NCBI GenBank assembly: GCA_025024175.1
Contig: QCXZ01000137.1
Location: 4,836,001-4,900,000, forward strand
Reading direction: 5' to 3'
Length of the DNA stretch: 64,000 nucleotides
Origin: Rhyzopertha dominica
Taxonomy: Eukaryota > Arthropoda > Insecta > Coleoptera > Bostrichidae
Made by a program: the position numbers and the translations under genes. Positions within the stretch are counted from its first letter, which is position 1. Each line of letters starts with the position of its first letter. The notes under the pieces are model-generated. The model was not told the DNA's origin. It saw nothing but the letters and a program-made list of their open reading frames with translations, and made no database searches. Below, in pieces: positions 1 through 11,360 of this stretch.

Positions 1-804
1 ACGGAGTCCATTACAGATTTGTTTGCCTACAAATTAAAACGAATGATTTTTTAGCGGAAATAACTGCTTGCTTTCCTAAGAACACTGTTATTAAATCATT
101 ACACGGTAATGCAGAGGTAAATCAGAAAAATAAATTTAGACTTGCCACACATTTAGTGTAATAATACAGTTGGATGCATGGGGAACGTGGGAACATCTCT
201 TTCTCAGTAACTACGTTATAGAAGTTCTAAATCAAGTTTTTCCATAAAGTGGTAAACTTGTGAGCAATTGAAAATGATGTCATAAGAATTGACATTTCTC
301 ACTGCTTGCAACCCACTATATTACAGCTTACTTAAGCCAGTAGCCTTTGGGCAATGTTTAGAATTACTGTATTTTGTGACTAATAATGGGCAACTATTGG
401 TATGGCGGTATAATCATTAGTCATTAAGAATCATCTTTTTTTGCTGCTGGTCGGTATATGAGCTTCAGGGCAATATGTAGCTATACAGGTACACACGTGT
501 CATAACTTTGTCATCGCTTGTAATTTACTTAACAAAATAAAGAAAATCACATAGTTACTATATCAGGTCACGGCTTTCTGTGTGCTTGTAAACTTGCTTT
601 GTTTATTACTATTCTGTCGCATCACCAGCGATAGTTAACTTAAATCGGTCCCTTACCAAATCCTTCTTTGTTTAAAATATATATTTTTCTTATTCATTAG
701 TGAAAAGTATGACTTTTCCTTGCAAATAGATAAAAAATTAAATAACAAATACGAAATTCACAAAATTGGTGGCGTTTTAGCGTCGTCTGAAAAAATTTTA
801 TTAG
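1..804. other. AT-rich flank without recognisable gene
   Basis: No coding segment, RNA gene or repeat terminus could be supported here. Element A begins directly to the right. Confidence 0.5.
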
Positions 805-806
805 TA

Positions 807-2556
807 TAGTTGCAAGCAACAATCTATGAGACTCATTATACGAATAGCCGATTACCGCTCACAATGATTAACAAGTATTACCTGAAGCTGTCGTAAATAA
901 CAGATGGGTTCGGCACGTTCCACTGTTTTGCAACTGAGCGGACCATATCCAAAAATTGTGTTTAGGCTTTTTTAGAATTTTTTTCCGTACACAAAAATCA
1001 ATTAGCATTATTTGGTATTATTATTTGAACTACAAATATTTCTCATCTAATGGCTTTTAATGTATGACTAAATCGTATTTTTTCCTAATTTAATTCCAAT
1101 TCCAATTTCACTCGGCAGCCCATACTTTCTAATTTTTGATCGCGGTGTGCAATCCTCCTCTGCCCTGTTTCTTCACAGGTTAAAACTTTCTTCTAATCCG
1201 GAGGGTCATAAACGTAATTTCTACCTGTATATTTTTTTTGGAAATAAGAAGAAATCGGAACTATTCTACTCCTACTATAAACGGTATTGAAAGCATATGT
1301 GTTTACTTATATTGTAAAGTTTTACAGCATATAAGCGTATATTTTACTTATTCTGTCATACCTACATATATGCTTACATTTAGCCACTTATTAAGAGGCG
1401 TTTGTGACAAATACATTTCGTAGGGCAACTGGTCAAACAGATTATTGCTGATTTTAAACCGATTATTATTCTGATATGAATGCGGATGTGTTTGAAAATT
1501 GGTTCAAAAACATTTTATTGCCCAAATTGCCACCAAACAGCGTAATGGACAACGCTAGTTACCATTCGGAGCAACTGGATAAAATTCCAAATACAGCAAC
1601 TAATAAGGCAACCATTCAAGAGTTTTTAAGAAAAGATTTTTATTTCGAAGAAGACTACACAAAAAAACCGTTGTTGGAAGTGCTTGGCACAAAAAAATTT
1701 TTCGAAAAATTTAAAATTGACGTTTTCGCTTCTGAATGTGGACACACCATTCTACGATTACCCTCATATCATTGCATTTTCAACCCCATTGAAATGATAT
1801 GGGGGGGGGCAGTTGAAACAAAGAATTCGACGAGGGAACACAGGTGGAAAATTTAGCAATGAAATGCTGCTAAAGATTAGACACGAAGCTGAAATAACAA
1901 GTGTCGATGCATGGAGAAATTCAGTGCGGCATGTACTGGACATTAAAAATCGGTACAGAGTGAATCATGTATAAGAATGAATAATAGAAGTTAATCGTGA
2001 TTTTAGCAGAGAAAGTGATAGTGAGTAATTTTTTTAGTTTGTGACTTGCAATGTGCTTATTAACAAGCTGTAATGAACATAATCGATACCGTGTATAAAT
2101 TTTATTGTGCACTATTTTTCTAACAAATCTAAATAATTTTCTACTTACTAATTTGTATGTTTTTATATTAAATTTGTATAAATTTGTTATGACATGCAAA
2201 GGCTCTTATTTTATACATCGGAAAATTTAAACCCAATAAAGTATCACATAAAGATAAATCGCGGGTCGCGCCAGTTAGCATCATACATAGCATAAAAGCT
2301 TCTATGTTTTATTGATTGCTAAATTATCACAACTAACAAATTTCAAAAATTTATAGTGAAAAAGTTAAAATTTTAGACAACAAGATTTTTTTTGAATACG
2401 GCCCATTTAGGAACTTTGAAGCGTGCCACTAATCCCAATAGTTTAGGCCTACCATAAGGTTGTAAAAATGCTCATTTACAATACAATAGTTTACGACGGC
2501 CGACCATCAAGCTGTAAAACCCTCTGCATAAGTCAGTCTCGTAGATCATTGCTTGA
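807..2556 (+). mobile_element. DDE_3-type DNA transposon, copy A (inverted partner of 34935-36546)
   Basis: About 1.75 kb flanked by TA on both sides. The termini are imperfect inverted repeats of about 28 bp: the left end reads CAAGCAACAATCTATGAGAC and the reverse complement of the right end reads CAAGCAATGATCTACGAGAC. The same termini and interior recur in opposite orientation at 34935-36546, which fixes both boundaries. It carries a broken transposase gene at 1476-2030. The TA target and short TIRs fit the broad IS630/Tc1/mariner superfamily (inference). Confidence 0.8.
1476..2030 (+). pseudogene. DDE_3-type transposase pseudogene (copy A)
   Basis: This is the C-terminal catalytic half of a DDE endonuclease that would cut and rejoin transposon ends. 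Visible landmarks are the start of the block at NADVFENWFKNILLPKLPPN, the second catalytic Asp in VMDNASYHS, and the final Glu in FNPIEMIWG. Two residues seem to be missing before MDNAS compared with copy B, which has VIVMDNSSNHS. A run of G at 1800-1809 shifts the frame, and the C-terminus continues in another frame as a QLKQRIRRG-like block, VDAWRNSVRHVLDI and NRYRVNHV, then hits a stop at 1972-1974 where copy B reads on. The N-terminal half with the first Asp is not recognisable. Dead by inspection. Confidence 0.8.
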
Positions 2557-2558
2557 TA

Positions 2559-3463
2559 CTTTAACAAGCATTTTTCAGGATTTTTCCAAATAGCCCTTAT
2601 TTTGAGTTTTATTGGTTACTTTATCGACACTATGCATAATAAGTTAAAATATACTATAGTTTTTTAATCTGTTCCATATCTCCACCGGTTGCATACAATT
2701 GATGCTAGTTGGAATGCAACATATGATTCAGATTCTGCACGTATCAAACCAGTGCCATAGATGAATTTCTGCGAAGCTGACAGCGCGGCATCAAGCGGCA
2801 AATTATAATAATAAAACACCAAATGCGGTCATTTCGCATGAACACGTCCGCCATTTAAGGATAAGCGCACAAATACATGGAAACATCCAGTCTATCCTAC
2901 GTGAAAACGCTATAGCCGGTCTCGTTACCATAAGCGGCAATTTCAATAGGATAAAATATGTAAGTTGCGGTTCTTAATCTGTTATTTTTGGCCTCGATAC
3001 GTCGAACGGACTTTCTTCGGTTTCCCGTTGTTGTTGATTGATTGTGCAGATTGCTATCTATTGTAACAAATGATGGAAATGCCTGGGAAAAACGGCGCTT
3101 CCTTTTTACGTCTGCTATACTCCGTAATGGTTTTCGATTGCCGCCGATTGAACTAATGCTTGGGCAAACAGTTAGGCACTTCTGCTGCTGCCTACGCCAT
3201 CTCCATTTTGATACAGTACGACGTAGAGGATTTTGTTTTATGTTTATCTGGTTCCGCCTACGCCTTGTTTATAGAGTGTTTAGTAATTCGTTACGTCATT
3301 TTGGATGTTTTCTGTATTTTAACAGTATAACCCAATTATTTCCAATGTGACGAAACGCGGAAAATATGGTACAACCTCCGCAATAGGTCCACGGGTTCTT
3401 TTAAACATCTGTTGAATGAATTCAAAGGTGCATTCATTGCAAAACATCCTGAATCAATTAGGT
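2559..3463. other. No recognisable gene
   Basis: A 102-codon open frame lies at 3042-3350 (+), but it matches no family I know and its composition is ordinary for the flank. Nothing else is supported. Confidence 0.4.
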
Positions 3464-3665
3464 AGCTTGGAAACAAGCTGATTGAACGTATGTGCTTTGT
3501 CTCACTAGATTTATCAGATAACTCTGACGATCGTTTCGACTTGTCAAAGAGAGTATAACGCTGTTATCTCTTTGACAATGACCGTCTGGTCGAAACGATC
3601 GTCAGAGTTATTTGATAAATCAAGTGAAACAAAGCACATACGTTCAATCAGCTTGTTTCGAAGCT
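3464..3665. repeat. Large imperfect inverted repeat (hairpin) with a Penelope-tail-like motif
   Basis: Two arms of about 90 bp face each other. The left arm contains GATTGAACGTATGTGCTTTG and the right arm contains CAAAGCACATACGTTCAATC; both continue through a GACGATCGTTTCGAC / GTCGAAACGATCGTC block. The centre holds TTTGACAA, the hairpin GACCGTCTGGTC and GAAACG, the same layout as the motifs at 13.07 and 46.86 kb. The right arm has an extra 10 bases relative to the left. It may be two head-to-head retroelement tails or a foldback element. Confidence 0.75.
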
Positions 3666-3755
3666 TTGGAGGTGGTTCGTTAATGGTATAGGATGCCTTT
3701 ACAAAAGTAGGCGTTTTAACATTGGCTTACCCAATCAACACGAACGAACAGCAGA

Positions 3756-4046
3756 GAGTACATTCAAGTTCTTGAGACCCATTTAATGTCTTTTTTAAAT
3801 AACAATTACGAATGAAATTTCATTTTCCAACAAGGTAATGCAAGGATTCATGTCAGTAGAGAGTTGATGACTTGGTTTCCCAAGCAAAATGTGGAATTGC
3901 TAGAGTGGCCCTCTTGTTCACCTGACATGAACCCAATTGAAAACCTTTGGGGTATCTTAGTTCGGCGAGTATATGCGGATAACCGACAGTATGCCACCAT
4001 AAATGAAGTCAAAAAGTCATTAAAAGCGGCTTGGGCTAATTTGTAA
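3756..4046 (+). pseudogene. Tc1-like transposase fragment (C-terminal)
   Basis: The reading frame gives the end of a Tc1 transposase: EYIQVLETHLMSFL, then after an in-frame TGA at 3813-3815 FQQGNARIHVSREL, LEWPSCSPDMNPIENLWG and a short tail ending at a natural stop. QQGN replaces the usual QQDN, so the second catalytic Asp is lost. The third acidic residue survives in PIENLWG. The N-terminal two thirds and any TIRs are not visible. It is one of three Tc1-type copies in the window and the most degraded. Confidence 0.85.
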
Positions 4047-4753
4047 CCAAGATAATTAAATAATTTGGTTTGAAGCATGAATTCTAGAATATTTACACTA
4101 ACTAGGAAAAATGTAGGCCAAACCCTTTACTAATTTACGAATGTTCTGTTAAAAATTCTGTGTGAAATTTAGATGGGGCTATTGTTGTGCAGCACCAGTC
4201 CAATTTAAAAAAAAATATTTCATTAAAATACCGGAACTGTTAATATATTACTGAATAGTCTACTTCTTATTATTTTCGTTTCTCTTACCTTTCTTGTTAG
4301 TTACATTATTTACGGTTGCATTTGACGAACAAAAACTTAAAATGCAGGATTAGGCTATAGTTATGGGCGCATTATAGTTGGGCCAACAACTTTATCGCTC
4401 TTTAATCTGCCATTGAGTTGGACCAGAAGGATGCGGACGGTGAATTATGAACCTCCCGCTGATAGTTATCGATAACGAATCCTTATCAGATCCTGCTACC
4501 TGATACTACTTAGAAAAGTAGGTAATTTAAACGCAAACATTTTGTGCCTGTGGACTCAATAGATCACGAAACACAATTAAGATGGGTGGGACTTATTTGA
4601 AAAATGTAAAATATTATTGGGCACTTGTCCATAATGTCCTAAATAATTTGTTAAAGAGGGTGGTTACCTGCTGAAATGAGTTTATAAATTCTGAAACGCA
4701 AGTCAAATTAAACAGTTTTACTAAAGTTTCTAGCGCACATTCATACCGGCGAT

Positions 4754-6142
4754 ATGGAAGTTGCATTCATGCAAAGTGAAAAAGGCAAAAAACTGTTGGT
4801 GGTGAATAACTACAAGTTTTGCATCGCAAACGTGCTGAAAAACGGAACTGTGCGTTGGAGGTGTACAAATAAAACATCGAAATATCCCGCAAATATCTAC
4901 ACGTCGGCTGGAAATGAGATCTTGGACTCCGAATTATCTCACAATCACAAAGAAGACATAAACCTGCACAGGCAGATTGTCAACAACAGTGTGAAAGGAA
5001 AGCTCTAGAAAATGTACACGAAAAACCTGCCAAATTAGTGCACACAGAACTTCGGTCTAACCCTGGCATAAGCAGTAACATAACGACTTACGATATGGAA
5101 CTTGTAAGGCATAATATATGGATGTGCAGGAGGAAGTTAACACCAAATCTACCCAAAACGCAAAAAGACGTTTTCGAAGCAGTAAACACTTTGGCACCTA
5201 TGACAGATAAAGATGAATCATTTGTCTTGACAAATAATGCAGACCAAGGTATCATCATTTTTGCTCCTTATGGCAATCTTTACTTTTTACGTTGTACTGA
5301 AACTGTGTATATGGACGGCACATTTGATTTTTGTCCGAAATTTTTTACACAACTCTTTACAATTCATGGATACAAGAATGGACATTACGTTCCATTGGTA
5401 TTTTGTTTGCTTCCGGATAAAAAGCAATCCACATATCAAACATGTTTGAATATGTTGTGTCAGAAGTGCAGTGAAAGTGACTTAGAATTTTATCCTAAAA
5501 GTGTCGCGATTGATTTTGAAACTGCAATCCACAATGCTATTATGGATACGTGGGAGGAAGCTAGAGTAAGTGGATGCCGATTCCATCTTTCACAGGCATG
5601 GTATCGAAAAATTCACTCTCTTGGACAGTCACAAGATTATAAAAACCACACGGAAGTTGGCAAAATGTTAAGATATTGTTTTGGACTTCAGTTTATTGAT
5701 TGTGATGAAGTGGGTGACGCATTCGCATTCGATTTAATTCCAATCATGCCAAAACATTCGAAACTTTAAGAGTTTTGCGACTATTTAGTGGACAATTACA
5801 TCAGCGAAAATGCCAAATTTACTCCAAATATTGGGGCAAATTCATCTGCCTCCTCTTGCAGAACATGCAACCAATGCGTGTGAGTCATTTCATTCAAGAT
5901 TTAATAAAAGTTTTTATTCGCCTCATCCAAATATTTTTCAATTTGTTGATAGTTTGTTGAATTTTCAAAGTGAAGTTTATGTTAAAATAAACACATCCAA
6001 CAAATTCCAAAAAGTTGTTAGGCGTACTGTAAAATTAAAGCAAGATTATCTTGAAGTCAAAATTAATAACTACAAACAAAATCTCATAGACAGGCTGACA
6101 TTTGTAAAAAGTGTTTCATTTAAATACGCGCCAAATATGTAA
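4754..6142 (+). pseudogene. FLYWCH zinc finger plus MULE transposase pseudogene
   Basis: A FLYWCH domain (4754-4970: SEKGKKLLVVNNYKF, WRCTNK, ELSHNH) precedes a MULE transposase. The second zinc Cys of the finger appears as Tyr (SKYPANIY). Catalytic landmarks are the first Asp in VYMDGTFDFCP, the second Asp in VAIDFETA, the CxxH knuckle GCRFHLSQAW, and the Glu in TNACESFHSRFN. The frame is broken near 4980, stopped by TAA at about 5767 and shifted again near 5835. The codons around each break still read as one protein, so this is one gene rather than several. Such proteins bind and cut element termini. It ends at a natural stop at 6140-6142. Confidence 0.88.
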
Positions 6143-6288
6143 ATATTTTTTATACCTTATTGTACATACATATATGTTAATATTGTGTTATGACGTATAA
6201 ATATAGGTTCGTATATTTGTAAATATTTTTATACTTTACTGTACATACATATACATGTTATTATTGCAACGTATAAATATAGGTTTGT
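6135..6288 (+). repeat. Two-copy tandem repeat of about 78 bp
   Basis: Units at about 6135-6212 and 6213-6288 share TGTACATACATATA and ACGTATAAATATAGGTT. The repeat starts at the MULE stop codon, so it occupies the 3' untranslated part of that element. Confidence 0.8.
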
Positions 6289-6918
6289 ATTAAGACTTGA
6301 AAATTGTTTTATTTTATTCCTTTAAGCGTGTTTGCTGAGAAAAAAACCGTAGCAATCACATTAATAAGTTACACACATCACATAAATTAAGGTCTTTCCT
6401 AATTTGCTAATAATGGACCATCATCCGCTGTTCGGGCAAAGCAGATTCTTGGCCCAACTATATTGCGGGATTAGTTGACCTGCTCAGTCAGAGAAGGGTT
6501 AGATAGGTAGACTGGCCCAACTATATGACTCCGTTCTTTTAATATCTATCGTACTCGCTTTTGTGTGCTATATGAGTCGAATATATATAGCGCGGTTTAC
6601 GTCTTGGATAAGGTAAAATATTGCATCACAAAGTGTTCTAAAACCTGCGGGATCATAGAAACCTACGAATGCGTTGCTGGTCGAAAATGATGGTAACAGA
6701 TGGTCTCAAGCAAAACACAATCCAAACACCCTTATTAAAAATCATGCCCTCCTATGCCTACAAACGCATTATCCTTCAGTTGATGACATGTTCCTGTCAC
6801 AGTATGTGGTTATTTGTATGACAATGCGTTGTTACCCGACAATTTCAACCGCACCTACTCCTGAAATTGACATAATGGGAGCCTTAACCTTAACTCCTTC
6901 GCTCGCTTCGAAACTTAC

Positions 6919-7083
6919 CTTTGTTCTTGGGCGTAAATGCCAAATCGGGCGTCGCATAAATTCCGGAAATCTCCCCCGTCGGCTTACCAAGAAGTGTTTT
7001 GTCTGGGCTTTACGGTCGCCCATGGATTTCGGACTGGTTTTAGCGATTACCTCTGGATTAGGGAACATACGTGGGCCCGTATG
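6919..7083 (-). other. Candidate host exon of unknown gene
   Basis: On the minus strand a pyrimidine-containing tract and TTTGTACATTTAG acceptor precede an open, visibly GC-richer block of 165 nt (exactly 55 codons, other two frames closed). It is followed by ACAAAG|GTAAGTTT, a near-consensus donor. The predicted peptide is basic (for example RRGRFPEFMRRPIWHLRPR) and I do not recognise it. A 137-codon frame is open on the plus strand too, so openness alone is weak evidence. If real, the exon belongs to a gene on the strand opposite to how. Confidence 0.3.
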
Positions 7084-7129
7084 CTAAATGTACAAAACGT
7101 AAATCTTGACTTTTTTATGAAAATCGAAC

Positions 7130-8771
7130 GTTAAAGAATTGAAAAAAGTTTCTTCGTCGAATGATTTCATCGCTCCGGCAACTGTCATTACTTAGAATAT
7201 AAGCTAAGCTAATCAGTTTTATGTACGAGTATTATAAATGTAGTACTGCGGGCTCAAATTCAGTTTCATGAAACTATGTGCAAGAAACATGGTATTGATA
7301 AGCTTTTTCCGTATTTTTATCGTGCAATTTACTTGGCAAATAAGTAATGTTGTTGCAGTATTTCTACTTTTCTCTACATACCGAATCTATCGGAACTACC
7401 CCATCTTTGCACGCAGATTTTTGAACAATACTTTCAATTTTGAAATTGTTCTTTAGTGTCTGAAGCATAGTGAGGAACCCAAGCTAAAGTTGGGCACTAC
7501 TTGAATAAGAGTTGCTTCAGGTACATTTTTATGTACATTTCTTCAGGTACCTACTACCAAGGTAGTACTTAAATTTTGTACGTATTCCTTTTTTACCAAT
7601 AAATACTTCCAGTACTTTAAGTGTAAAACTTAATCTTCAAAGGTATATAGATACGACAGATTCAAAGTTGCACAAAGGACTGCTTTGAGAGAGTCTCTGC
7701 AGGGAACAGGGTTAGAATAGTACTTTAGTACTTTAATCTTATTGAACAGACTCCCTTTTCGATGTAACCAAACATATGAGGTTTTAGAGATTGTCTTTTT
7801 TACACACAGAATATTAGCCTCATTATAGAATGTTTTTTTAGATACAACCTGGGCTTTTGTAGCAATATTTTAAATATCATTTTCAGTTCTTTTGTAGCCT
7901 GTACTCAAAACAGTTTTTGGAACAGCTACAACATTCTTTGCAGTCAAAATAAGCATCCAAGTAGCAGATTGACTCCCCCACTGGTTCCTTGGACACAGTC
8001 TTCATTACCCTTTCAGTTAATCGTTTGTACTGGGTTTCTCATTTTTTGTGTTTTTATACGGTATCTCGGTTAATAATTAAAGCTAAAGGGATGTGATTTT
8101 CGTGACCCTGTTCTACTTTTTTCAGATAATTTAGCGGGGAAAACAGATTTTGATTACCTTTTTTAGTTTTTGAGCTATAGATGAAAATTGGAAAATTTCG
8201 AATTTCTGAAGGGCCCAAGGTTTTTATAATTATTTTTTAAAAATATGGTTACTTATCAATTTTCTACGTAGAATCAAATAACATAATTATTTTTTGATAT
8301 TGCAAACATTTTTTGGGATATAGACCCTAACGTTTTTTTTAAATAGAAACTATAGTTGGCTATGATTCCATCAAAATGATATTTTTGTGCTTTTCAAATG
8401 AAAGATGGTGAGCACTAGCTTCAATAGTTTACAGTGACATCTGTTGCATATTGTTAGGGAAATTGGAAAAGGGCGTATATCCCCTATGGAAATATAATCA
8501 ACATTTACCCTATTTTAAAATATGAACAGTTTAATAATTATTTTAAATCTGAGGGGACAGTAACAGTAAATCTTTTGAAAACATTAGTGATGGAATAGAA
8601 TAAATAAATAAACTTAAAGCTAACAAATTTATTATAATTGCTCTGTGCCCTGCATCTGAGAGTAATTTATGAGCTGTTTGTGGGTGTTTTCTAAAGGGAC
8701 CTGAAGTAGTAAGTAATCCCTCAATATTTTTTGCTGTGACAGTATATCCTTAGAAGACTGGGAGGACTATA
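7130..8771. other. No recognisable gene
   Basis: The stretch is AT-rich. Around 7490-7730 there are several short TAGTACTT/GGTAC-type repeats that suggest an old miniature element, but no paired termini could be established. Confidence 0.4.
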
Positions 8772-10332
8772 CAGGGTCGCTACAAAGTATGGAACTAACA
8801 GGATATTTCATATTTCAGTTTCTGTTCGACCGATTTTTCTGAAATTGTGCATAGGCCTATAGATAATTAAAATGCATTTTCTGGATTTTTTCAACTCCGT
8901 GTCAGGTCTCGTTTCATTCACTTTGTTATTTGTAATTGCAATGCTTCAGTTAACTGAACATGATCGCATCGAAATGTTGATGATGATTGGTTATGGAGAT
9001 AGAAGGTGAGGTTATTCGGAAGTAGTTGCACTCTACAATTCATGATGATCGTGAACCAATTGCCAGATCAGCAGTTATTAAAACATTGCAACGTTTTGAC
9101 GAAACCGGCGGTGTTAAAAATCGTCAAAAACCACGACGTCCAAAGGTTGCTACGAGTAAGGAAAGTAGCTTGAATGTCCTTTTAGATGTGTAAGAGAATC
9201 CCAAGTGTTCCGTACAACAACGTGCTCTCACTCAGCATATTTGCAGAAGATCTGCTAAGAAAATTTTGAAAAAAGACAAGTTTCATCCATACAAAATTCA
9301 CTTATTACAAGAACTGAGCGAAGATGATTTCGATCGTAGGATAGAATTTTGCGGAACGGCTATGAACATAATAGATGAAGATTGGTCGGACACAAATCCA
9401 CATTGGATGGAACAAGTCCACACACAACACCCTCAAAAAGTGAATGTCTGGTGTGGTATTATCGGTGAGCACATTATTGGGCCTTTTTTAATCGATGGAA
9501 ATTTGAATGCGGTCGAGCATTTACAGCTCTTGCGCGGACACATTGTACCAGATATTATCGTGAAAATGCTGCGCATCCTTCTGAACAGATATGGTTTCAG
9601 CAAGATGGTGCACCGCCTCATTTTGCAGTCAACGTTCGTGGATATTTGAATGCGATATTTCCAGACAGATTGATGGATGGAATGCCCAGCACGTTCCCCT
9701 GATCTGACGCCGCTTGATTTTTTCATGTGGGGGTATCTGAAAAATCGTATATATGCTGATCTGTCACATAATGCAGAAGATTTAAAAGAACGAATCAGGG
9801 CAGAAATTCAGAACTTACCTCCAAATATGCTGCAAAGAACATTAGAAAACTTTTAGTCAAGGCTGCATTACTGCCAGGAAGTAAATTGGGAACATTTTGA
9901 GCATTTTCTGTAATGTAAATCTGAAAAAATAATGCATTTTGCACTAAATCATGTTTTTCTTTTTTACTTTTTGGGTTCTTGATACGCAGTAAATTGCTCA
10001 AACTATTATAGATGAAAATTATCACCAGTCGAAATTGGCAATATCCGGTTTTTTGTCCATTTTAGCGATAAAGAAAATTGTTTTCATTCTTTTCGTTCTT
10101 TGTTAGGTTCAGTTATTGTATTTACATTTTTCCCAACTCAGAAGCAACAAACTGTACAAGTGTGATACATTTTTGAAATCAGGAAAAAATATCCTTTTCA
10201 ATAATGTGCCTTTTGACCCCCCTTCCCATTTAAAAAATTCATCTTTGGCCCACGTCTTGGAAATGAAAAAAAATCGAAAAAAAAAACAGAACCTAAAATA
10301 TCCTGCTGGTTCCATACTTTATAGCGCCCCTG
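8772..10332 (+). mobile_element. Mariner-like element with long TIRs, copy E1
   Basis: 1.56 kb bounded by TA on each side. The left end reads CAGGGTCGCTACAAAGTATG and the right end mirrors it. The inverted similarity extends through CTGTTCGACCGATTTTTCT and inward; in the sister copy at 54663-56273 it reaches about 300 bp. A broken transposase occupies 8941-9913. Its right end abuts a Penelope-like fragment (10342-10520), which it may have entered. Confidence 0.85.
8941..9913 (+). pseudogene. Mariner-like transposase pseudogene (E1)
   Basis: Starts at an ATG (LQLTEHDRIEM) followed by an in-frame TGA after GDRR, where the E2 copy has RRRSYSEV. Then come the HTH-side block KTLQRFDETGGVKNRQK, KKDKFHPYKIHLLQELSEDD, and a direct jump from MNIIDED to WSDTNPHWMEQ. 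That deletion removes the first catalytic Asp segment. VNVWCGIIGEHIIGPFLIDG, QQDGAPPHFAV and a SPDLTPLDFFMWG block follow in shifting frames, and the C-terminus ends EHFEHFL at 9913. Three or more frameshifts and two lesions (9190s stop, 8999 stop) make it inactive. Spacing between the last two Asp is about 41-42 residues in the sister copies. Confidence 0.85.
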
Positions 10333-10341
10333 TATATAATT

Positions 10342-10520
10342 GCTAACTTTTAGTATTTTTAACTTATTAAAATTGAACTTTTCTACGGTAAAAAATTTGT
10401 TGTCTATTAGGAAGTTTTCTTCTTCTTGCTTTATAATGACTAGTGCTGTATTGCCCTTATCCGCCTTGGCTATTGTAAGCCCTTGTTGTTCGCCTTTTCC
10501 TTGTGTTTCTAGTATTATTT
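10342..10520 (-). pseudogene. Penelope-like element, N-terminal RT fragment
   Basis: Minus-strand translation gives LETQGKGEQQGLTIAKADKGN followed by TALVIIKQEEENFLIDN and FFTVEKFNFN. The ADKGN block and the hydrophobic stretch after it are characteristic of the segment ahead of the RT domain in Penelope-like elements; the better copy at 39.3-41.0 kb has KADKGNSIVII. Only this segment is present. The mariner-like element E1 begins immediately to its left. Confidence 0.7.
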
Positions 10521-10559
10521 GCGTGTATTATTTCATGCTGGTTTAATTAATTGTTTCTT

Positions 10560-11060
10560 CGATTGTTAAGTGCATTGGTTCTATAGAGATATTTTTTTTT
10601 TCAAAATACAGGCAGGTGATAATGATATTCGGATGACACTTGCAACTTTTAAAGGGTTTCATAACATTTAACTAAGCATTTGTTTGTAAGGGATTAAAAT
10701 TAATAAAACTATGACGAGTGATGTGAGCAATATTAGAAGCAAATGTTAAGTAAAATGTTGGTTTAGCTGTCAACAATTACGTAAGCGGCACCTCAATCAG
10801 AAATTGCTCATGATTCAATGTTCAATTTACGGATCAGTTGCCTAGCCCAGACAATAAAAATTACACGTTCGCCTACACAGATCACCAGCTTTTTCGACGG
10901 CCACCGGCAAAAACGAAACCACAGTTTTTTGCTTTCAAAACAGACGATTTATTTTTACATCNGTTTGTTCNCGNTTCTAAATTAAAACGAAATTATTCCA
11001 CATGCCAAAACACGANTCCGTCTTGCGCGGCAAGTGCAACCCGCGATAATTAGGACACGG
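10560..11060. other. No recognisable gene; ambiguous bases
   Basis: Several n occur between about 10962 and 11016. Base composition shifts from AT-rich to GC-richer approaching the how promoter. Confidence 0.4.
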
Positions 11061-11360
11061 GGGGGTGGTTTCCCTCAAAGGTCGCCGCATAATAATGCAG
11101 CCGAATTAAAATATAATAACCAGATTAAATTCTGATTCCGGAGAACTGCGCCGACCTTATAAGGCAAGTGCGCCCTGCGCAACTGCGACTTCCATGCGCG
11201 CAGCCGCATTCGTCCTGCGTCTCGTGGGCTAATGGATCCGACAGAATTAGTCAACACACCGCCAGTCTCAGTTCGTAGTGCGTTGTGTGGGTATCGTTGA
11301 ATGCGTGTTGATCATTGTTCACAGTAATCGGCTAAAGACGGACTTTTAGTTATTATCAAA
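11060..11360 (+). promoter_or_regulatory. Putative how promoter and 5' untranslated leader
   Basis: A GC-richer block directly ahead of the how start codon. TCAGTT at 11268-11273 matches the arthropod initiator (TCAGT), which would give a leader of about 91 nt. A TTATAAG at about 11157 is too far upstream to serve that start. TCAAAGGTCG near 11075-11084 resembles a nuclear-receptor half-site. The start codon context is TCAAAATG, a typical insect Kozak. Transcription start and factors are inferred from motifs only. Confidence 0.5.

Larger units (their letters stand above)
4373..6525 (+). mobile_element. FLYWCH-MULE DNA transposon remnant
   Basis: A Mutator-like element whose 13-bp termini read TATAGTTGGGCCA at 4373-4385, with the exact reverse complement at both 6450-6462 and 6513-6525. 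The right end is therefore doubled. The left end also has a near repeat just outside (CTATAGTTATGGGC, from about 4355). MULEs usually make 9-11 bp target duplications; I compared the flanks of both right ends and saw none. It carries one broken FLYWCH plus MULE transposase gene. Confidence 0.7.

Noticed and set aside
6674..7087. 137-codon plus-strand frame
   Set aside because: No family resemblance, and splice signals favour the minus strand. Kept only as the exon candidate there.
8860..8920. Host gene start upstream of the E1 transposase
   Set aside because: The sequence is the long TIR of the mariner-like element, repeated at 54663.
11150..11165. TTATAAG as the how TATA box
   Set aside because: It is more than 100 bases from the initiator; a start 30 bases downstream of it has no initiator match.
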